Shown: positions 26,569-35,055, counted from the stretch's first letter. The stretch is 55,066 bases of DNA from Actinomycetota bacterium (GCA_002721755.1 PBLL01000025.1:1-55066); one strand, 5' to 3'. Made by a program: numbers and translations. The notes: generated by a model from the letters alone, not told the origin.

Positions 26569-27624
26569 ATGAAAATAATGAAAAAAGTAGCCGTAGTACT
26601 AGCCCTTGCACTTTTGGTTACCTCTTGTGGAAGTGATGAATCAGAACAATCAGGTGAAGAATGGCCTGACAAAATTGTCTTCGGTTTTGTGCCGAGCCAA
26701 GAGCAAGAGAGCTTGCAAGACAACATTCAACCGATGATGGACCACCTCACCGAGAAACTCGGAATAAAAGTTGAGGGTATTGTCACAACTGATTTCGTCG
26801 GACTTGGTGTAGCTATGGGAACTGGGGAAGCAGATCTAGGAGCATTCGGTCCTGCTGGTTTCGTTATGGCACAAAAAGAGTTTGGAAATATGAGTGTGAT
26901 GGCACAAGCGATTCGATACGGGGCTCCAACCTATCATGGTCAATGGATGACCAATGATTCCAGTATCTGCAACCCAGGCACACTCAAATCTGGAACAGCT
27001 CTGATAAACACCGATGATGGAATCGAACAAGTCGATGCATTAGATTCAGTTGCGCTACAAATAGGAATTTACTTTGGTGATTCAGGCAAGGCTCAGGGAG
27101 AATCTGTGGATGCAGGAACCGTCTCCCCTGGAATGTCTTGTACGGCAGATTTGAGCAATGTAGTTGGCAAGACTGTCGCATTTACGAATGAAAGTTCTAC
27201 TTCTGGATACCAATACCCAACTTTGCAATTGCGAAATGCCGGAATCAGTGACGACCAGTATGAAAAGGTTTTTGCAGGTGGACATGATGGCTCTGTAGCT
27301 GCTGTTTACAATGGAGATGCAGACTTTGGTGTTGCCTACGATGACGCTCGTCGGACAATGAGGAAAACAAATCCAGACGTAGGTGAAAAAGTGATCGTGT
27401 TTAACCTCACTTCAGAGATTCCAAATGATGTAGTCGCTGTAAGAACTGATCTGCCTGACAGCTTGAAAGGCGCCATCTACTACAACATGGATGCCTACCT
27501 TAAAACTGAAGAAGGTGAAGCAGTTTCTGATGAAGTGTTCGGATGGACTGATATGCAAGTAGCGAAAGATTCAGACTTTGACATAGTTCGTGAAGCAAAC
27601 GAAAAACTAGGAGTCAACGACTAA
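26569..27624 (+). CDS. phnD: PhnD-family ABC transporter substrate-binding lipoprotein (phosphonate/phosphite/phosphate type)
   Basis: 351 residues. The signal peptide MKIMKKVAVVLALALLVTSC ends in a lipobox (LVTSC), so the mature protein is a lipid-anchored extracytoplasmic binding protein. PhnD motifs are FGFVPSQEQESLQD, VTTDFVGLGVAMGTGEADLG, FGPAGFVMAQ and AFTNESSTSGYQYP (the helix that binds the anion). GGAG lies 8 bases before the ATG. The ligand may be a phosphonate, phosphite, phosphate or another oxyanion; no phosphonate-degrading enzyme is adjacent. First gene of the importer operon. Confidence 0.88.
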   Translation: MKIMKKVAVVLALALLVTSCGSDESEQSGEEWPDKIVFGFVPSQEQESLQDNIQPMMDHLTEKLGIKVEGIVTTDFVGLGVAMGTGEADLGAFGPAGFVMAQKEFGNMSVMAQAIRYGAPTYHGQWMTNDSSICNPGTLKSGTALINTDDGIEQVDALDSVALQIGIYFGDSGKAQGESVDAGTVSPGMSCTADLSNVVGKTVAFTNESSTSGYQYPTLQLRNAGISDDQYEKVFAGGHDGSVAAVYNGDADFGVAYDDARRTMRKTNPDVGEKVIVFNLTSEIPNDVVAVRTDLPDSLKGAIYYNMDAYLKTEEGEAVSDEVFGWTDMQVAKDSDFDIVREANEKLGVND

Positions 27625-27630
27625 TAAAAG

Positions 27631-27654
27631 TTTGGGATCTTTGAGATCCTCAAA
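27631..27654 (+). promoter_or_regulatory. Intercistronic stem-loop between phnD and phnC
   Basis: TTTGGGATCT pairs with AGATCC-T-CAAA (ten pairs, one bulge) around a TTG loop. No T-run follows, so it is more likely an mRNA-stabilising or partial-attenuation hairpin that keeps binding-protein expression above the rest, as in many ABC operons. Confidence 0.5.
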
Positions 27655-27668
27655 AATTAGGACAACGC

Positions 27669-28469
27669 GTGATAAAAATCGAACGTGTCTCGGTTACCTA
27701 TCCAGGTGGCGTTGAGGCTCTGAGAGACGTAGACCTCGAAATAGAAGATGGTGAGTTTGTTGTAATCGTTGGGCTGTCTGGAGCAGGAAAATCGACCCTG
27801 CTCCGGGTGCTCAATGGGCTCGTTCCTGCCACTTCAGGGTCAATTCTTGTTGACGGAACTGAGGTCGTAAACGCTAACTCCCAGACATTAAGACAAGTAC
27901 GTTCTAAAACAGGAATGATTTTCCAGACATTCAATCTTGTGAACAGAACCAATGTTCTAAATAACGTTCTAATGGGGAGACTCGCAAATGTTCCTTCATG
28001 GCGTTCGACACTGGGTTTGTGGCCCGCTGAGGACAAAGAAATAGCAATGCTCGCCTTGGAGAGAGTTGGGATAATAGACAAAACATATGTTCGGGCTTCA
28101 AACCTGTCAGGCGGGCAACAACAAAGAGTCGGTATAGCTAGAGCTTTAGCGCAGGAGCCTTCTCTCATGCTTGCAGATGAACCTGTGGCAGCACTTGATC
28201 CTGTTACAAGCCGGCATGTAATGGGAGATTTGCAGAAAATTAACCAGGACTTAGGTATAACAACTCTTGTGAACCTCCATTTTTTAGATTTGGCCAAAGA
28301 ATACGGTAAACGTCTGATCGGCTTGCGTGACGGCATTTTGGTGTACGACGGAGACATAAACGATGTCACCGATGAAACCTTTAAAGAAATCTACGGAAGA
28401 GCTATAACCGCAGAAGATCTTCATGCGATGAATGAAGAACCTCCAGAAAACATCGGCAATGGTAAATGA
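27669..28469 (+). CDS. phnC: PhnC-family ABC transporter ATPase
   Basis: 266 residues. Walker A GLSGAGKSTLLRVLNG, Q-loop MIFQTFNLV, signature LSGGQQQRVGIARALAQ, Walker B LMLADEPVAALDP, and the H-loop in LVNLHFLDLA. It energises uptake by the two permeases downstream. GTG start with AGGA 6 bases upstream. Its TGA overlaps the ATG of the first permease by 4 bases. Confidence 0.93.
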   Translation: MIKIERVSVTYPGGVEALRDVDLEIEDGEFVVIVGLSGAGKSTLLRVLNGLVPATSGSILVDGTEVVNANSQTLRQVRSKTGMIFQTFNLVNRTNVLNNVLMGRLANVPSWRSTLGLWPAEDKEIAMLALERVGIIDKTYVRASNLSGGQQQRVGIARALAQEPSLMLADEPVAALDPVTSRHVMGDLQKINQDLGITTLVNLHFLDLAKEYGKRLIGLRDGILVYDGDINDVTDETFKEIYGRAITAEDLHAMNEEPPENIGNGK

Positions 28470-29266
28470 ATGACGACCCAAAGATTCCTATAAGACCAAC
28501 AAAACCGAAGCCGCGTGCACGATCCTTTGTTATTGCACTTGTGCTTTTGGGGTTAACTTTCTGGGCTGCGATAAAAGTTTCATTCAACCTCTCAACATTT
28601 TGGGAGGTCTGGTCGAATCCTATATGGGCTAAATTTTGGCCTATTCCTTGGGACTGGGTTCTCACAAAAGAGAATACATTTGATCCTTTAATTGAAACTT
28701 TACAAATCGCCGTAGCTTCAACTCTCGTAGGATGTTTACTGGCTCTTCCGGTTAGCTTTGCGATGTCATCTCTGACTACTCCCAACAAGGTGGTCTACTT
28801 TTTTAGTAGATCAATAATGAATTTGGTACGTGCTGTGCCAGACCTTTTCTGGGCAAAATTGCTTGTCACTGCAATAGGAATCGGAGCCTTTGCAGGCGCT
28901 TGGTCACTCACAATTTTCTCTCTGGCGGTTATGGTAAAACTTTTTAGCGAAACGGTAGATGCCGCAGATCCAAAACCGCTTGAAGCCGCCCGCTCTTCAG
29001 GGGCAAAACACCTTCCTGCAGTAAGAACAGGTGTTTTGCCAACCGTATTCCCTTCTTACGTGGCTTACTCTCTGTACATTTTCGAACTTAATATCAGAGC
29101 TTCAGTTGTCCTTGGTCTTGTAGGAGCTGGTGGTGTAGGAAGAGTCATCGAAACTCAACGTCAATTCTTTCGCTTTGATCGAATTCTAGGTTTACTGGTA
29201 ATAATTTTTGTAATTGTGTGGATCATTGAACAGATCAGCGTCTCACTGAGAAAGCGGCTTGTTTGA
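28466..29266 (+). CDS. phnE: PhnE-family ABC permease, first copy
   Basis: 266 residues with an N-terminal membrane segment near residues 22-42 and a permease core of five further segments. The EAA loop that meets the ATPase is EAARSSGAKHLPAVRTGVLP. Coupled to phnC by a 4-base overlap. Together with the second permease it would form the membrane heterodimer of a PhnCDEE importer. Confidence 0.9.
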   Translation: MNDDPKIPIRPTKPKPRARSFVIALVLLGLTFWAAIKVSFNLSTFWEVWSNPIWAKFWPIPWDWVLTKENTFDPLIETLQIAVASTLVGCLLALPVSFAMSSLTTPNKVVYFFSRSIMNLVRAVPDLFWAKLLVTAIGIGAFAGAWSLTIFSLAVMVKLFSETVDAADPKPLEAARSSGAKHLPAVRTGVLPTVFPSYVAYSLYIFELNIRASVVLGLVGAGGVGRVIETQRQFFRFDRILGLLVIIFVIVWIIEQISVSLRKRLV

Positions 29267-29267
29267 T

Positions 29268-30143
29268 ATGCAAAACCTTTCAGAAACCCAAGCTACAGTC
29301 GAGAGACCTCTTCCTCCGAAGACTTTTCATCTTTGGTTGATAGCAGTCCCGCTCTTAGTCGCAATCGTTTGGTCCGTAACGGGACTCAACATAACGCTCT
29401 CGCGTCTTCTTGATGCACCAGGTGATGCTTGGACTATTTTAAGACAAATGATTCCACCAGCTTTTGGTGAGGTTTATGAACGTGGTGCAGTCGGAAAAGT
29501 GTTCGAGTCTGTATATATAGCTTGGATCGGAACAATTATTGGAGCTTTAATTTCACTTCCTTTAGCGTTTCTCGCCGCCCATAACGTGGCGCCAATATGG
29601 ATTAGATCCCCAATACGACAGTTATTTAACGCAATCAGAGCCGTACCGGAATTAATACTTGCTGTTGTTCTCATTCCTGTCACAGGACTAGGAGCATGGG
29701 CAGGAACTCTCGCAATTGGATTACATTCGATCGGCACTCTTGGAAAATGGGCTTGTGAATCAATTGAAGATATTGATGATGGTCCAGTGGAAGCAACAAA
29801 AGCGTGTGGAGGCAAATGGGTTAACGGCATGAGATGGGGCGTTCTTCCTCAAGTAATGCCTATAGTGAGTTCTTACTGGTTGTTTAGATTTGAAATAAAT
29901 GTGAGAGCTTCAGCCGTTCTTGGCATGATCGGTGCAGGAGGTGTTGGATCAGAATTAGTTTCGCAGCTCTCATTCAGAAACTTTCCCGCAGCAAGTGCAG
30001 TTTTGCTAATGACGATGGCAGTCGTTCTTACGATAGATACAATCTCGGCCGCGGTGAGACGCAGAATAATTAAAGGGGCAGAAATTGATGAGGAGTCTAA
30101 AAACCTTGAAGCCATTGCTGACCTGACAGGGATTAGAGCATAA
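29268..30143 (+). CDS. phnE: PhnE-family ABC permease, second copy
   Basis: About 291 residues from the ATG at 29268, one base after the first permease's stop; an in-frame TTG at 29259 would add three residues. Membrane segments include LWLIAVPLLVAIVWSVTGL, and the EAA loop is VEATKACGGKWVNGMRWGVL. RASAVLGMIGAGGVGSEL near the C-terminus is shared with the first copy (RASVVLGLVGAGGVGRV), so the two are paralogous partners. Longer polar C-terminus than copy one. Confidence 0.9.
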   Translation: MQNLSETQATVERPLPPKTFHLWLIAVPLLVAIVWSVTGLNITLSRLLDAPGDAWTILRQMIPPAFGEVYERGAVGKVFESVYIAWIGTIIGALISLPLAFLAAHNVAPIWIRSPIRQLFNAIRAVPELILAVVLIPVTGLGAWAGTLAIGLHSIGTLGKWACESIEDIDDGPVEATKACGGKWVNGMRWGVLPQVMPIVSSYWLFRFEINVRASAVLGMIGAGGVGSELVSQLSFRNFPAASAVLLMTMAVVLTIDTISAAVRRRIIKGAEIDEESKNLEAIADLTGIRA

Positions 30144-30160
30144 ATAGATTACTTGTGTTT

Positions 30161-30180
30161 GAATTTATACTTTTAAATTC
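30161..30180. repeat. Inverted repeat GAATTTA-N6-TAAATTC before the ROK gene
   Basis: Perfect 7-base arms in the 56-base gap between the second permease and the ROK kinase. It may be a weak terminator or part of a promoter for the kinase; no T-run follows. Confidence 0.3.
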
Positions 30181-30199
30181 TGCTGACTAACCTTTTGTT

Positions 30200-31141
30200 A
30201 TGACAGATACTGTTGTTGGAATTGATATTGGTGGCACTTCGGTGAGAGCAGTAGCACTGGATCTCGAAAACAACGAAGTGAAAGATCAACTAACTGCAAG
30301 CAGCAGTGATAACGGTCCTGAGCTAATTCGAATATTGAGCTCTGTAGTTAAAGAACTAGAAAAGAGGTCAAAAAACGACTTCTCAGCAATTGGTCTCGGT
30401 GTAGCAGGATTAGCGAACAAATCTGGAGTAGTCAGATACTCTCCAAATCTTCCAAATCTTATTGAATTCCCAATTGGTCATGAACTGGAAAAAAAGCTTG
30501 GAATTCGCGTGTCCGTTGGAAATGATGCCACAGTTGCAACAATCGCGGAATGGAAAATCGGAGCAGGAAGAACTAGCGACAACTTCGTCTTAGCAACTTT
30601 AGGCACTGGAATCGGAACAGGTTTTGTAGTTGACGGTCATCTATTACTTGGTAGTAGTGGCTTTGCAGGAGAGGCGGGACACATGACTATTGATGCAAAT
30701 GGTCCAGTTCACGTGACAGGTCAAAAAGGCCCTTGGGAGTACTACGCCTCAGGCAATGCTCTAAACCGTATCGTTCAAAAAGAGGCGGCGGAGGGAAATT
30801 TCAATTGGGCTGTTGAAGAAGCGGGTAGTTGGGAAGGGGTCACAAGCCACCATCTTTCTTCAGCGGTAAAAAATCAGGAACCTGACTCCTTGAGAATTTT
30901 AGATTATTTCTGCCAAGAGGTAAGTACAGGCTTGACAAATTTGATTTTACTTTTAGACCTGGACACGGTTGTTATTAGTGGCGGAGTTTGTGAAATTGGA
31001 GAGCCCCTAAGACATGGAATCGAAACTTGGGTTCAAAATATTTTGATCGGAAACAAGCACCGACCGAAAATTGAGGTAAAACTTGCCGAACTCGGAGCAG
31101 ACTCAGGGGCCATCGGAGCAGCTCTCTCAACACAAGAATGA
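30200..31141 (+). CDS. ROK-family sugar kinase (glucokinase-like) without the zinc motif
   Basis: 313 residues. The ATP-binding start TVVGIDIGGTSVRAVALD, catalytic Asp109 in GNDATVATIAEW, TLGTGIGTGFVVDG and the GEAGH metal His (161) are ROK features. The usual C-x-C-G-x2-G-C zinc site, expected around 171-178, reads HVTGQKGP, so all three cysteines are replaced. WEYYASG continues the normal pattern. It probably phosphorylates glucose or another hexose with ATP. 56 bases after the permease gene, so possibly read through from the importer operon. Abuts the hydrolase gene tail to tail. Confidence 0.82.
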   Translation: MTDTVVGIDIGGTSVRAVALDLENNEVKDQLTASSSDNGPELIRILSSVVKELEKRSKNDFSAIGLGVAGLANKSGVVRYSPNLPNLIEFPIGHELEKKLGIRVSVGNDATVATIAEWKIGAGRTSDNFVLATLGTGIGTGFVVDGHLLLGSSGFAGEAGHMTIDANGPVHVTGQKGPWEYYASGNALNRIVQKEAAEGNFNWAVEEAGSWEGVTSHHLSSAVKNQEPDSLRILDYFCQEVSTGLTNLILLLDLDTVVISGGVCEIGEPLRHGIETWVQNILIGNKHRPKIEVKLAELGADSGAIGAALSTQE

Positions 31142-31840
31142 TCAAGTACCAATAAGTTCTCTTTCAAACATTTTTATGACTCTACTCCAAGCCATTTCAG
31201 CAACTTCTTTGTTATAAGTACCTAGAGGGTTTTCCTCATTGGCGAAAGCATGACCGGTTTGCGGATAAATATTAAAGGCGACTTCTTTACCCATTTCTTT
31301 TAGTTTTTTCTCCAATTCAATTACTAGATCTGGAGGAAAGAAATCATCCACACTTGCAAAATGACCCTCAACCCGAGCTGTTAGACCAGACCAGTCAGGT
31401 TCATTGTCTCCCAAAGGAGCTCCATAAAAAGGAGCTGCTGCTGCTATGCGTTCGCCCTCTGAAGCAGCAATTAATAAAGTCAGCATTCCTCCCATGCAAA
31501 ACCCAACTACTCCCACTGATGAACCTTCAACGTCAGAACGGTCAAGTAAATAGTCGACAGCTCCAGACATGTCACGTGCCGCCCTATCTGGTGGCAAAGT
31601 GCTCATAAGCTCACCCGCTTTGTCCATCTCTGAATGTTGAGCCAACTCCCCGTGATATAGGTCAGGGGCTAAAGCCACGAAACCTTCAGATGCAAGGCGG
31701 TCACAAACAGCCTTAATTTGTGGTGCCAAACCCCACCACTCCTGAATAACCATCACAGCTGGACCCATTTCTTCCGGCAAAGCCAGGTATCCGCCTGCTT
31801 CAGCATCGCCAGCTCGGAAATTTATCATTTCACCGCTCAT
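31142..31840 (-). CDS. Dienelactone hydrolase family protein
   Basis: 232 residues of the alpha/beta-hydrolase fold. The nucleophile elbow GVVGFCMGGMLTLL carries Cys, as in true dienelactone hydrolases, and the catalytic His is in YPQTGHAFANEENP. The Asp is probably in SVDDFFPPDL. It hydrolyses lactones or esters in the cytosol; the natural substrate here is unknown because no catechol pathway genes adjoin. GGAG lies about 7 bases upstream of the ATG. Confidence 0.88.
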   Translation of the reverse strand: MSGEMINFRAGDAEAGGYLALPEEMGPAVMVIQEWWGLAPQIKAVCDRLASEGFVALAPDLYHGELAQHSEMDKAGELMSTLPPDRAARDMSGAVDYLLDRSDVEGSSVGVVGFCMGGMLTLLIAASEGERIAAAAPFYGAPLGDNEPDWSGLTARVEGHFASVDDFFPPDLVIELEKKLKEMGKEVAFNIYPQTGHAFANEENPLGTYNKEVAEMAWSRVIKMFERELIGT

Positions 31841-31866
31841 CTTCTACTCCTGTCTTGAAAATAAAT

Positions 31867-31894
31867 AAAAGGGAATAATGATGTTCCCTTTTTT
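31867..31894. terminator. Strong hairpin with T-run between the hydrolase gene and tRNA-Arg
   Basis: AAAAGGGAA and TTCCCTTTT pair around an 8-base loop and are followed by more T on the plus strand; the A/T flanks make it bidirectional. It lies just upstream of the minus-strand hydrolase start, so it would insulate plus-strand transcription or form a leader hairpin for the hydrolase mRNA. Confidence 0.5.
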
Positions 31895-31980
31895 ACAAAC
31901 CCTTTAGAAAAACAATATAAGGAAATGGAATTGATTAATGTGTCCAGCGAAAAGAGGACGTAGCCTTCGTGTTATGACCC

Positions 31981-32052
31981 GCCCCTGTAGCTCAGCGGAT
32001 AGAGCATCGGCTTCCGGAGCCGTGTGCGCAGGTTCGATTCCTGCCAGGGGCG
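31981..32052 (+). tRNA. tRNA-Arg (anticodon CCG)
   Basis: Full cloverleaf by eye: acceptor GCCCCTG/CAGGGGC, D arm GCTC...GAGC, anticodon arm TCGGC-TTCCGGA-GCCGT with anticodon CCG at 32014-32016, a 4-base variable loop, and T arm GCAGG-TTCGATT-CCTGC. The outermost anticodon-stem pair (27-43) is a T-T mismatch. CCA is not encoded. Decodes CGG. Confidence 0.93.
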
Positions 32053-32124
32053 CTAAAGGTAAATGGTTGTAAAAGCAAATAGGATACTATTAGATCCGAA
32101 CCCAGATTAGAGAAGCACCAATAA

Positions 32125-33279
32125 ATGACAGAAAAAAAGCAACCTCGATGGACTTTCCAGTGGAAAGAACTTTATGAAGAAGTCATAGATACGGGGCTTT
32201 GCACAGGTTGTGCGGGGTGTGTTATCTCATGCCCACATGATGTAATTGGCTATGAACATGCTCCTGGCGCTTACAAACCTTTTCATTTAGAAGAAGAGTT
32301 AGGGATAGACAACTGTGTACACGGTGAAAAAGGTTGCACTTCTTGCACACGAGCTTGTCCGAGATTTAGAGATTGGGAAACTGAAGCTGAAAAGCACCTT
32401 TTTGATCGCACACGTAAACCAGAAGAACTTTCCGGAGTTTACAAAGACGTTCTGCTGACCAGGGCTAGCGACTCAACAGTTCACGAACTCGGTCAAGACG
32501 GTGGCTTAGTTTCAGCAATACTCATATGGTGTCTGGAAAATGGGATTATTGACGGAGCTCTAACCTCACATCTCGAAAACGATGGGGAAAATGAAAATTC
32601 TTGGAAAGCTATTCCTGCTTTAGCCACTGACAAAGAATCTGTGTTAGCCGGAGCTGGAAGTAGGTACACATACTCTGCGAACACACTTGCAATAAATGAA
32701 GCTAGAGAAAAGAATCTAGAATCACTTGCTCTTGTCGGAATGAGCTGTCAAACCTCAATAGGTCCTGTCATGTGGAATCGTAAAGTAGGAAAAGCGGGAA
32801 AACCTATCAAGTTAAATATCGGCTTGCTGTGTTCCAAGTCTTTTGATGATTCAATTTTCGAAGAATTATTTTGGGCTAAATACAGACTTCCTAAGGAAGA
32901 AATGACAAAAATGAATATAAAAGGCGTCTTTCAAATATGGATGAAAAATGGTGATTATCATGAAATCAACCTTAAAGAATGCCACGCTTGGACACGAGAA
33001 GGTTGCAATCATTGTCCAGATTTTGCGGCTGAGCATGCTGACATATCCACAGGTGGTATTGGAAAATACAACGATTGGACTTTAACTGTTGTCCGCACTG
33101 AATTAGGACGTCAAATAATAATGAGAATGCTTGAAGAGGGTGTAATTGAGGGTAGACCAGGTGACAGTGACCCAGAAGCTATCGAATTGATGCACAAGCT
33201 AGCTGCCAAAAGCCGTTCCAGATGGCCTGACTGGGCAAATCCGTCAGCAAAAGTAGGGTTACCACAATTGCAGGGATAG
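32125..33279 (+). CDS. Coenzyme F420 hydrogenase/dehydrogenase beta-subunit family (FrhB-like) Fe-S protein
   Basis: 384 residues. Two cysteine clusters stand near the N-terminus: C26-x2-C-x2-C-x3-C in LCTGCAGCVISCP, and C64/C71/C74/C78 in NCVHGEKGCTSCTRACP. The FrhB domain follows (QDGGLVSAILIWCLENGIID, AGSRYTYSANTLAI, LVGMSCQTS, INIGLLCSKSFD-like, ISTGGIGKYNDWT). FrhB proteins bind FAD and move electrons between Fe-S clusters and F420. No hydrogenase large or small subunit is near, so a stand-alone F420-dependent oxidoreductase is likely. Follows tRNA-Arg by 72 bases; the substrate is unknown. Confidence 0.85.
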   Translation: MTEKKQPRWTFQWKELYEEVIDTGLCTGCAGCVISCPHDVIGYEHAPGAYKPFHLEEELGIDNCVHGEKGCTSCTRACPRFRDWETEAEKHLFDRTRKPEELSGVYKDVLLTRASDSTVHELGQDGGLVSAILIWCLENGIIDGALTSHLENDGENENSWKAIPALATDKESVLAGAGSRYTYSANTLAINEAREKNLESLALVGMSCQTSIGPVMWNRKVGKAGKPIKLNIGLLCSKSFDDSIFEELFWAKYRLPKEEMTKMNIKGVFQIWMKNGDYHEINLKECHAWTREGCNHCPDFAAEHADISTGGIGKYNDWTLTVVRTELGRQIIMRMLEEGVIEGRPGDSDPEAIELMHKLAAKSRSRWPDWANPSAKVGLPQLQG

Positions 33280-33288
33280 CTAACTTAA

Positions 33289-33633
33289 TTACAAACAGGC
33301 TTCACTTGAATCAGTCAACCACCCATAGTTTTCTGAAATCATTTGTGAGCTTATTTCATCCCTGTGTTTTCTAATAAAGTCGTCTAGCTCTTTAAACTTC
33401 TCGAATGTTACTGAATCTTGAACGCTTCTGATTACACACTCACAATAACTTTTTGCTTTTAATTCTGAAAGATCTGAATTTGACTCCTTGCAAGCTTCTA
33501 CAAAGTTTCTCAATACCAGATCGTCTTGATCCTCCCAAGATTCTGGCTTGCCATCATTTGCACAGCCTGCAAACAATAAAGCACAAGCAAGAAGCCCTAC
33601 GAACAAATTTCTTTTTATTAAAAATTTACCCAC
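33289..33633 (-). CDS. Small lipoprotein of unknown function
   Basis: 114 residues, GTG start. The signal peptide MGKFLIKRNLFVGLLACALL ends in the lipobox LFAGC, so the product is predicted to be anchored outside the membrane. The mature part is polar with Cys in VEACKE and a CECV pair (SYCECVIRSV), ending in SSEACL. The pattern of spaced cysteines with a helical core recalls small secreted actinobacterial domains, but no family is recognised. Tail to tail with the FrhB-like gene. Confidence 0.75.
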   Translation of the reverse strand: MGKFLIKRNLFVGLLACALLFAGCANDGKPESWEDQDDLVLRNFVEACKESNSDLSELKAKSYCECVIRSVQDSVTFEKFKELDDFIRKHRDEISSQMISENYGWLTDSSEACL

Positions 33634-33662
33634 AGCGTGAGGTTAGCGTAATCCAAGCAATA

Positions 33663-34337
33663 TCAATCGCCAGCAGCAATTTTGGCTCTTTTAATAACTG
33701 CATCGAACATTGATTCAGTTAATCGACCAGTAAAGGTATTTTGCTGACTGACATGATAAGAACAAAAAAGTTTTCTATTTTTACCAATATCTACTTCTAA
33801 CCCATGAGAAAACTTCGGAACTGGCTTTAAACCGAACTCAGCTGCTGTCGACATATATCCAATTTGACCCAAGGCCACAACGACTCTTATTTGACTTAAA
33901 GCTGCAAGCTCCCTTTCGAAAAAAGGTCGACATCTAGTTCGCTCTTTTTGATTCGGTTTATTTGCAGGAGGTACACATTTTACGGGAGAAGTGATAAATA
34001 CATTTTCTAATTTGAGTCCATCTTCCAAAGCAACTGATTCAGGTTGATTTGCGAGACCAGCCCTATAGAGAGCTCCATATAAAAAATCCCCTGATCTGTC
34101 ACCTGTAAAAACTCTTCCTGTTCTATTAGCTCCATGCGCTCCTGGGGCTAATCCGACAATTAGTATTCTGGCCTGCGGATCCCCAAAACCTGGTACTGGT
34201 AATCCCCAGTATTTCTGGTCTTTATAAGATGCACGTTTTTCTTCAGAAACCTTTTCACGCCAAGAAACTAGACGCGGACAGGCCCTGCAAGAAATGACTT
34301 CCTTATTTATTGTCTCTAATTGAAGAACGGGATCCAC
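33663..34337 (-). CDS. Uracil-DNA glycosylase, family 5 (UDGb type)
   Basis: 224 residues, GTG start. Motif 1 is VGLAPGAHGANRTGRVFTGD and motif 2 is SYHVSQQNTFTGRLT, diagnostic of UDGb. The [4Fe-4S] cluster cysteines include C17 and C20 (SCRACPRLV), with later ones in VKCVPP and RTRCRPF. The lack of a polar Asp/Asn in motif 1 (APGAH) is a family trait. It removes uracil and some deaminated bases from DNA. Divergent by 25 bases from the histidine phosphatase gene, so the promoters overlap. Confidence 0.93.
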   Translation of the reverse strand: MDPVLQLETINKEVISCRACPRLVSWREKVSEEKRASYKDQKYWGLPVPGFGDPQARILIVGLAPGAHGANRTGRVFTGDRSGDFLYGALYRAGLANQPESVALEDGLKLENVFITSPVKCVPPANKPNQKERTRCRPFFERELAALSQIRVVVALGQIGYMSTAAEFGLKPVPKFSHGLEVDIGKNRKLFCSYHVSQQNTFTGRLTESMFDAVIKRAKIAAGD

Positions 34338-34362
34338 ATCTGAAGGGTAGGTTGAAGTATTA

Positions 34363-35004
34363 ATGGCAGCTACTTTAATTCTCTTTGTCCGTCATGGGAA
34401 AACCCCTACGACAGGAAGCAAACTTCCGGGGAGGGCACCTAACCTTTACCTGTCAGAAGAAGGCATTTTACAAGCAGAAATAATCGCAAAAGAAATCAAG
34501 AAATCCTCAAAAAGTTTTATAGGCAAAAAAGTCTCAGCAGTTTACGCATCTCCTATGGAGCGCACTCAGCAAACTGCAAAACCAATCGCAACAAGTCTAA
34601 AATTACGCGTGCGAACTCTACAAGGGCTTAACGAGTGTGATTTTGGCGACTGGACCGGTCGAAAGTTGCGTGACCTCTCAAAACTGAAATCTTGGTCAGT
34701 AGTGCAAAAGCATCCTTCTAAATTCAGATTTCCTAATGGTGAATCATTCTCCGAAATGCAAGAACGAATGTTGAAAACGGTTAACAAAATAATTGACCGT
34801 CATGCTGGGGAAACAGTTGTATGTGTATCACATGCAGATCCGATAAAAGCTGTACTTGCTTCCGCAATCGGAACGCCCTTGGACCTATTCCAAAGAATAG
34901 TGATAGGCCCCTGTTCAGTTTCATCTGTGCTCTACACCAAAGAAAGGCCTCTAGTCCTAGCACTTAATTCAAATGGAAACCTTGATGGTTCCTTGGGTTC
35001 CTGA
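34363..35004 (+). CDS. Histidine phosphatase family protein, MSMEG_4193 type
   Basis: 213 residues. The catalytic start ILFVRHGKTPTTGSKLPGRA carries the RHG motif, with VYASPMERTQQTAKPIA and the second catalytic His in VCVSHADPIKAVLA. The TGSKLPGRAPN stretch is characteristic of the actinobacterial MSMEG_4193 family, predicted phosphomutases/phosphatases of unknown substrate. It heads a three-gene run with DUF3090 and an SCO1664-like protein, an association conserved in actinobacteria and some Chloroflexi. All three are functionally uncharacterised. Confidence 0.88.
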   Translation: MAATLILFVRHGKTPTTGSKLPGRAPNLYLSEEGILQAEIIAKEIKKSSKSFIGKKVSAVYASPMERTQQTAKPIATSLKLRVRTLQGLNECDFGDWTGRKLRDLSKLKSWSVVQKHPSKFRFPNGESFSEMQERMLKTVNKIIDRHAGETVVCVSHADPIKAVLASAIGTPLDLFQRIVIGPCSVSSVLYTKERPLVLALNSNGNLDGSLGS

Positions 35005-35055
35005 GAGTAACGAACTTATTTATTAGATCTCAAAAAAATTTGTACATAAAAGGTA

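Noticed and set aside
27698-28369. Open frame of 223 codons antisense to phnC
   Set aside because: It is a shadow of a well-conserved ATPase gene and has no recognisable domain or start signal.
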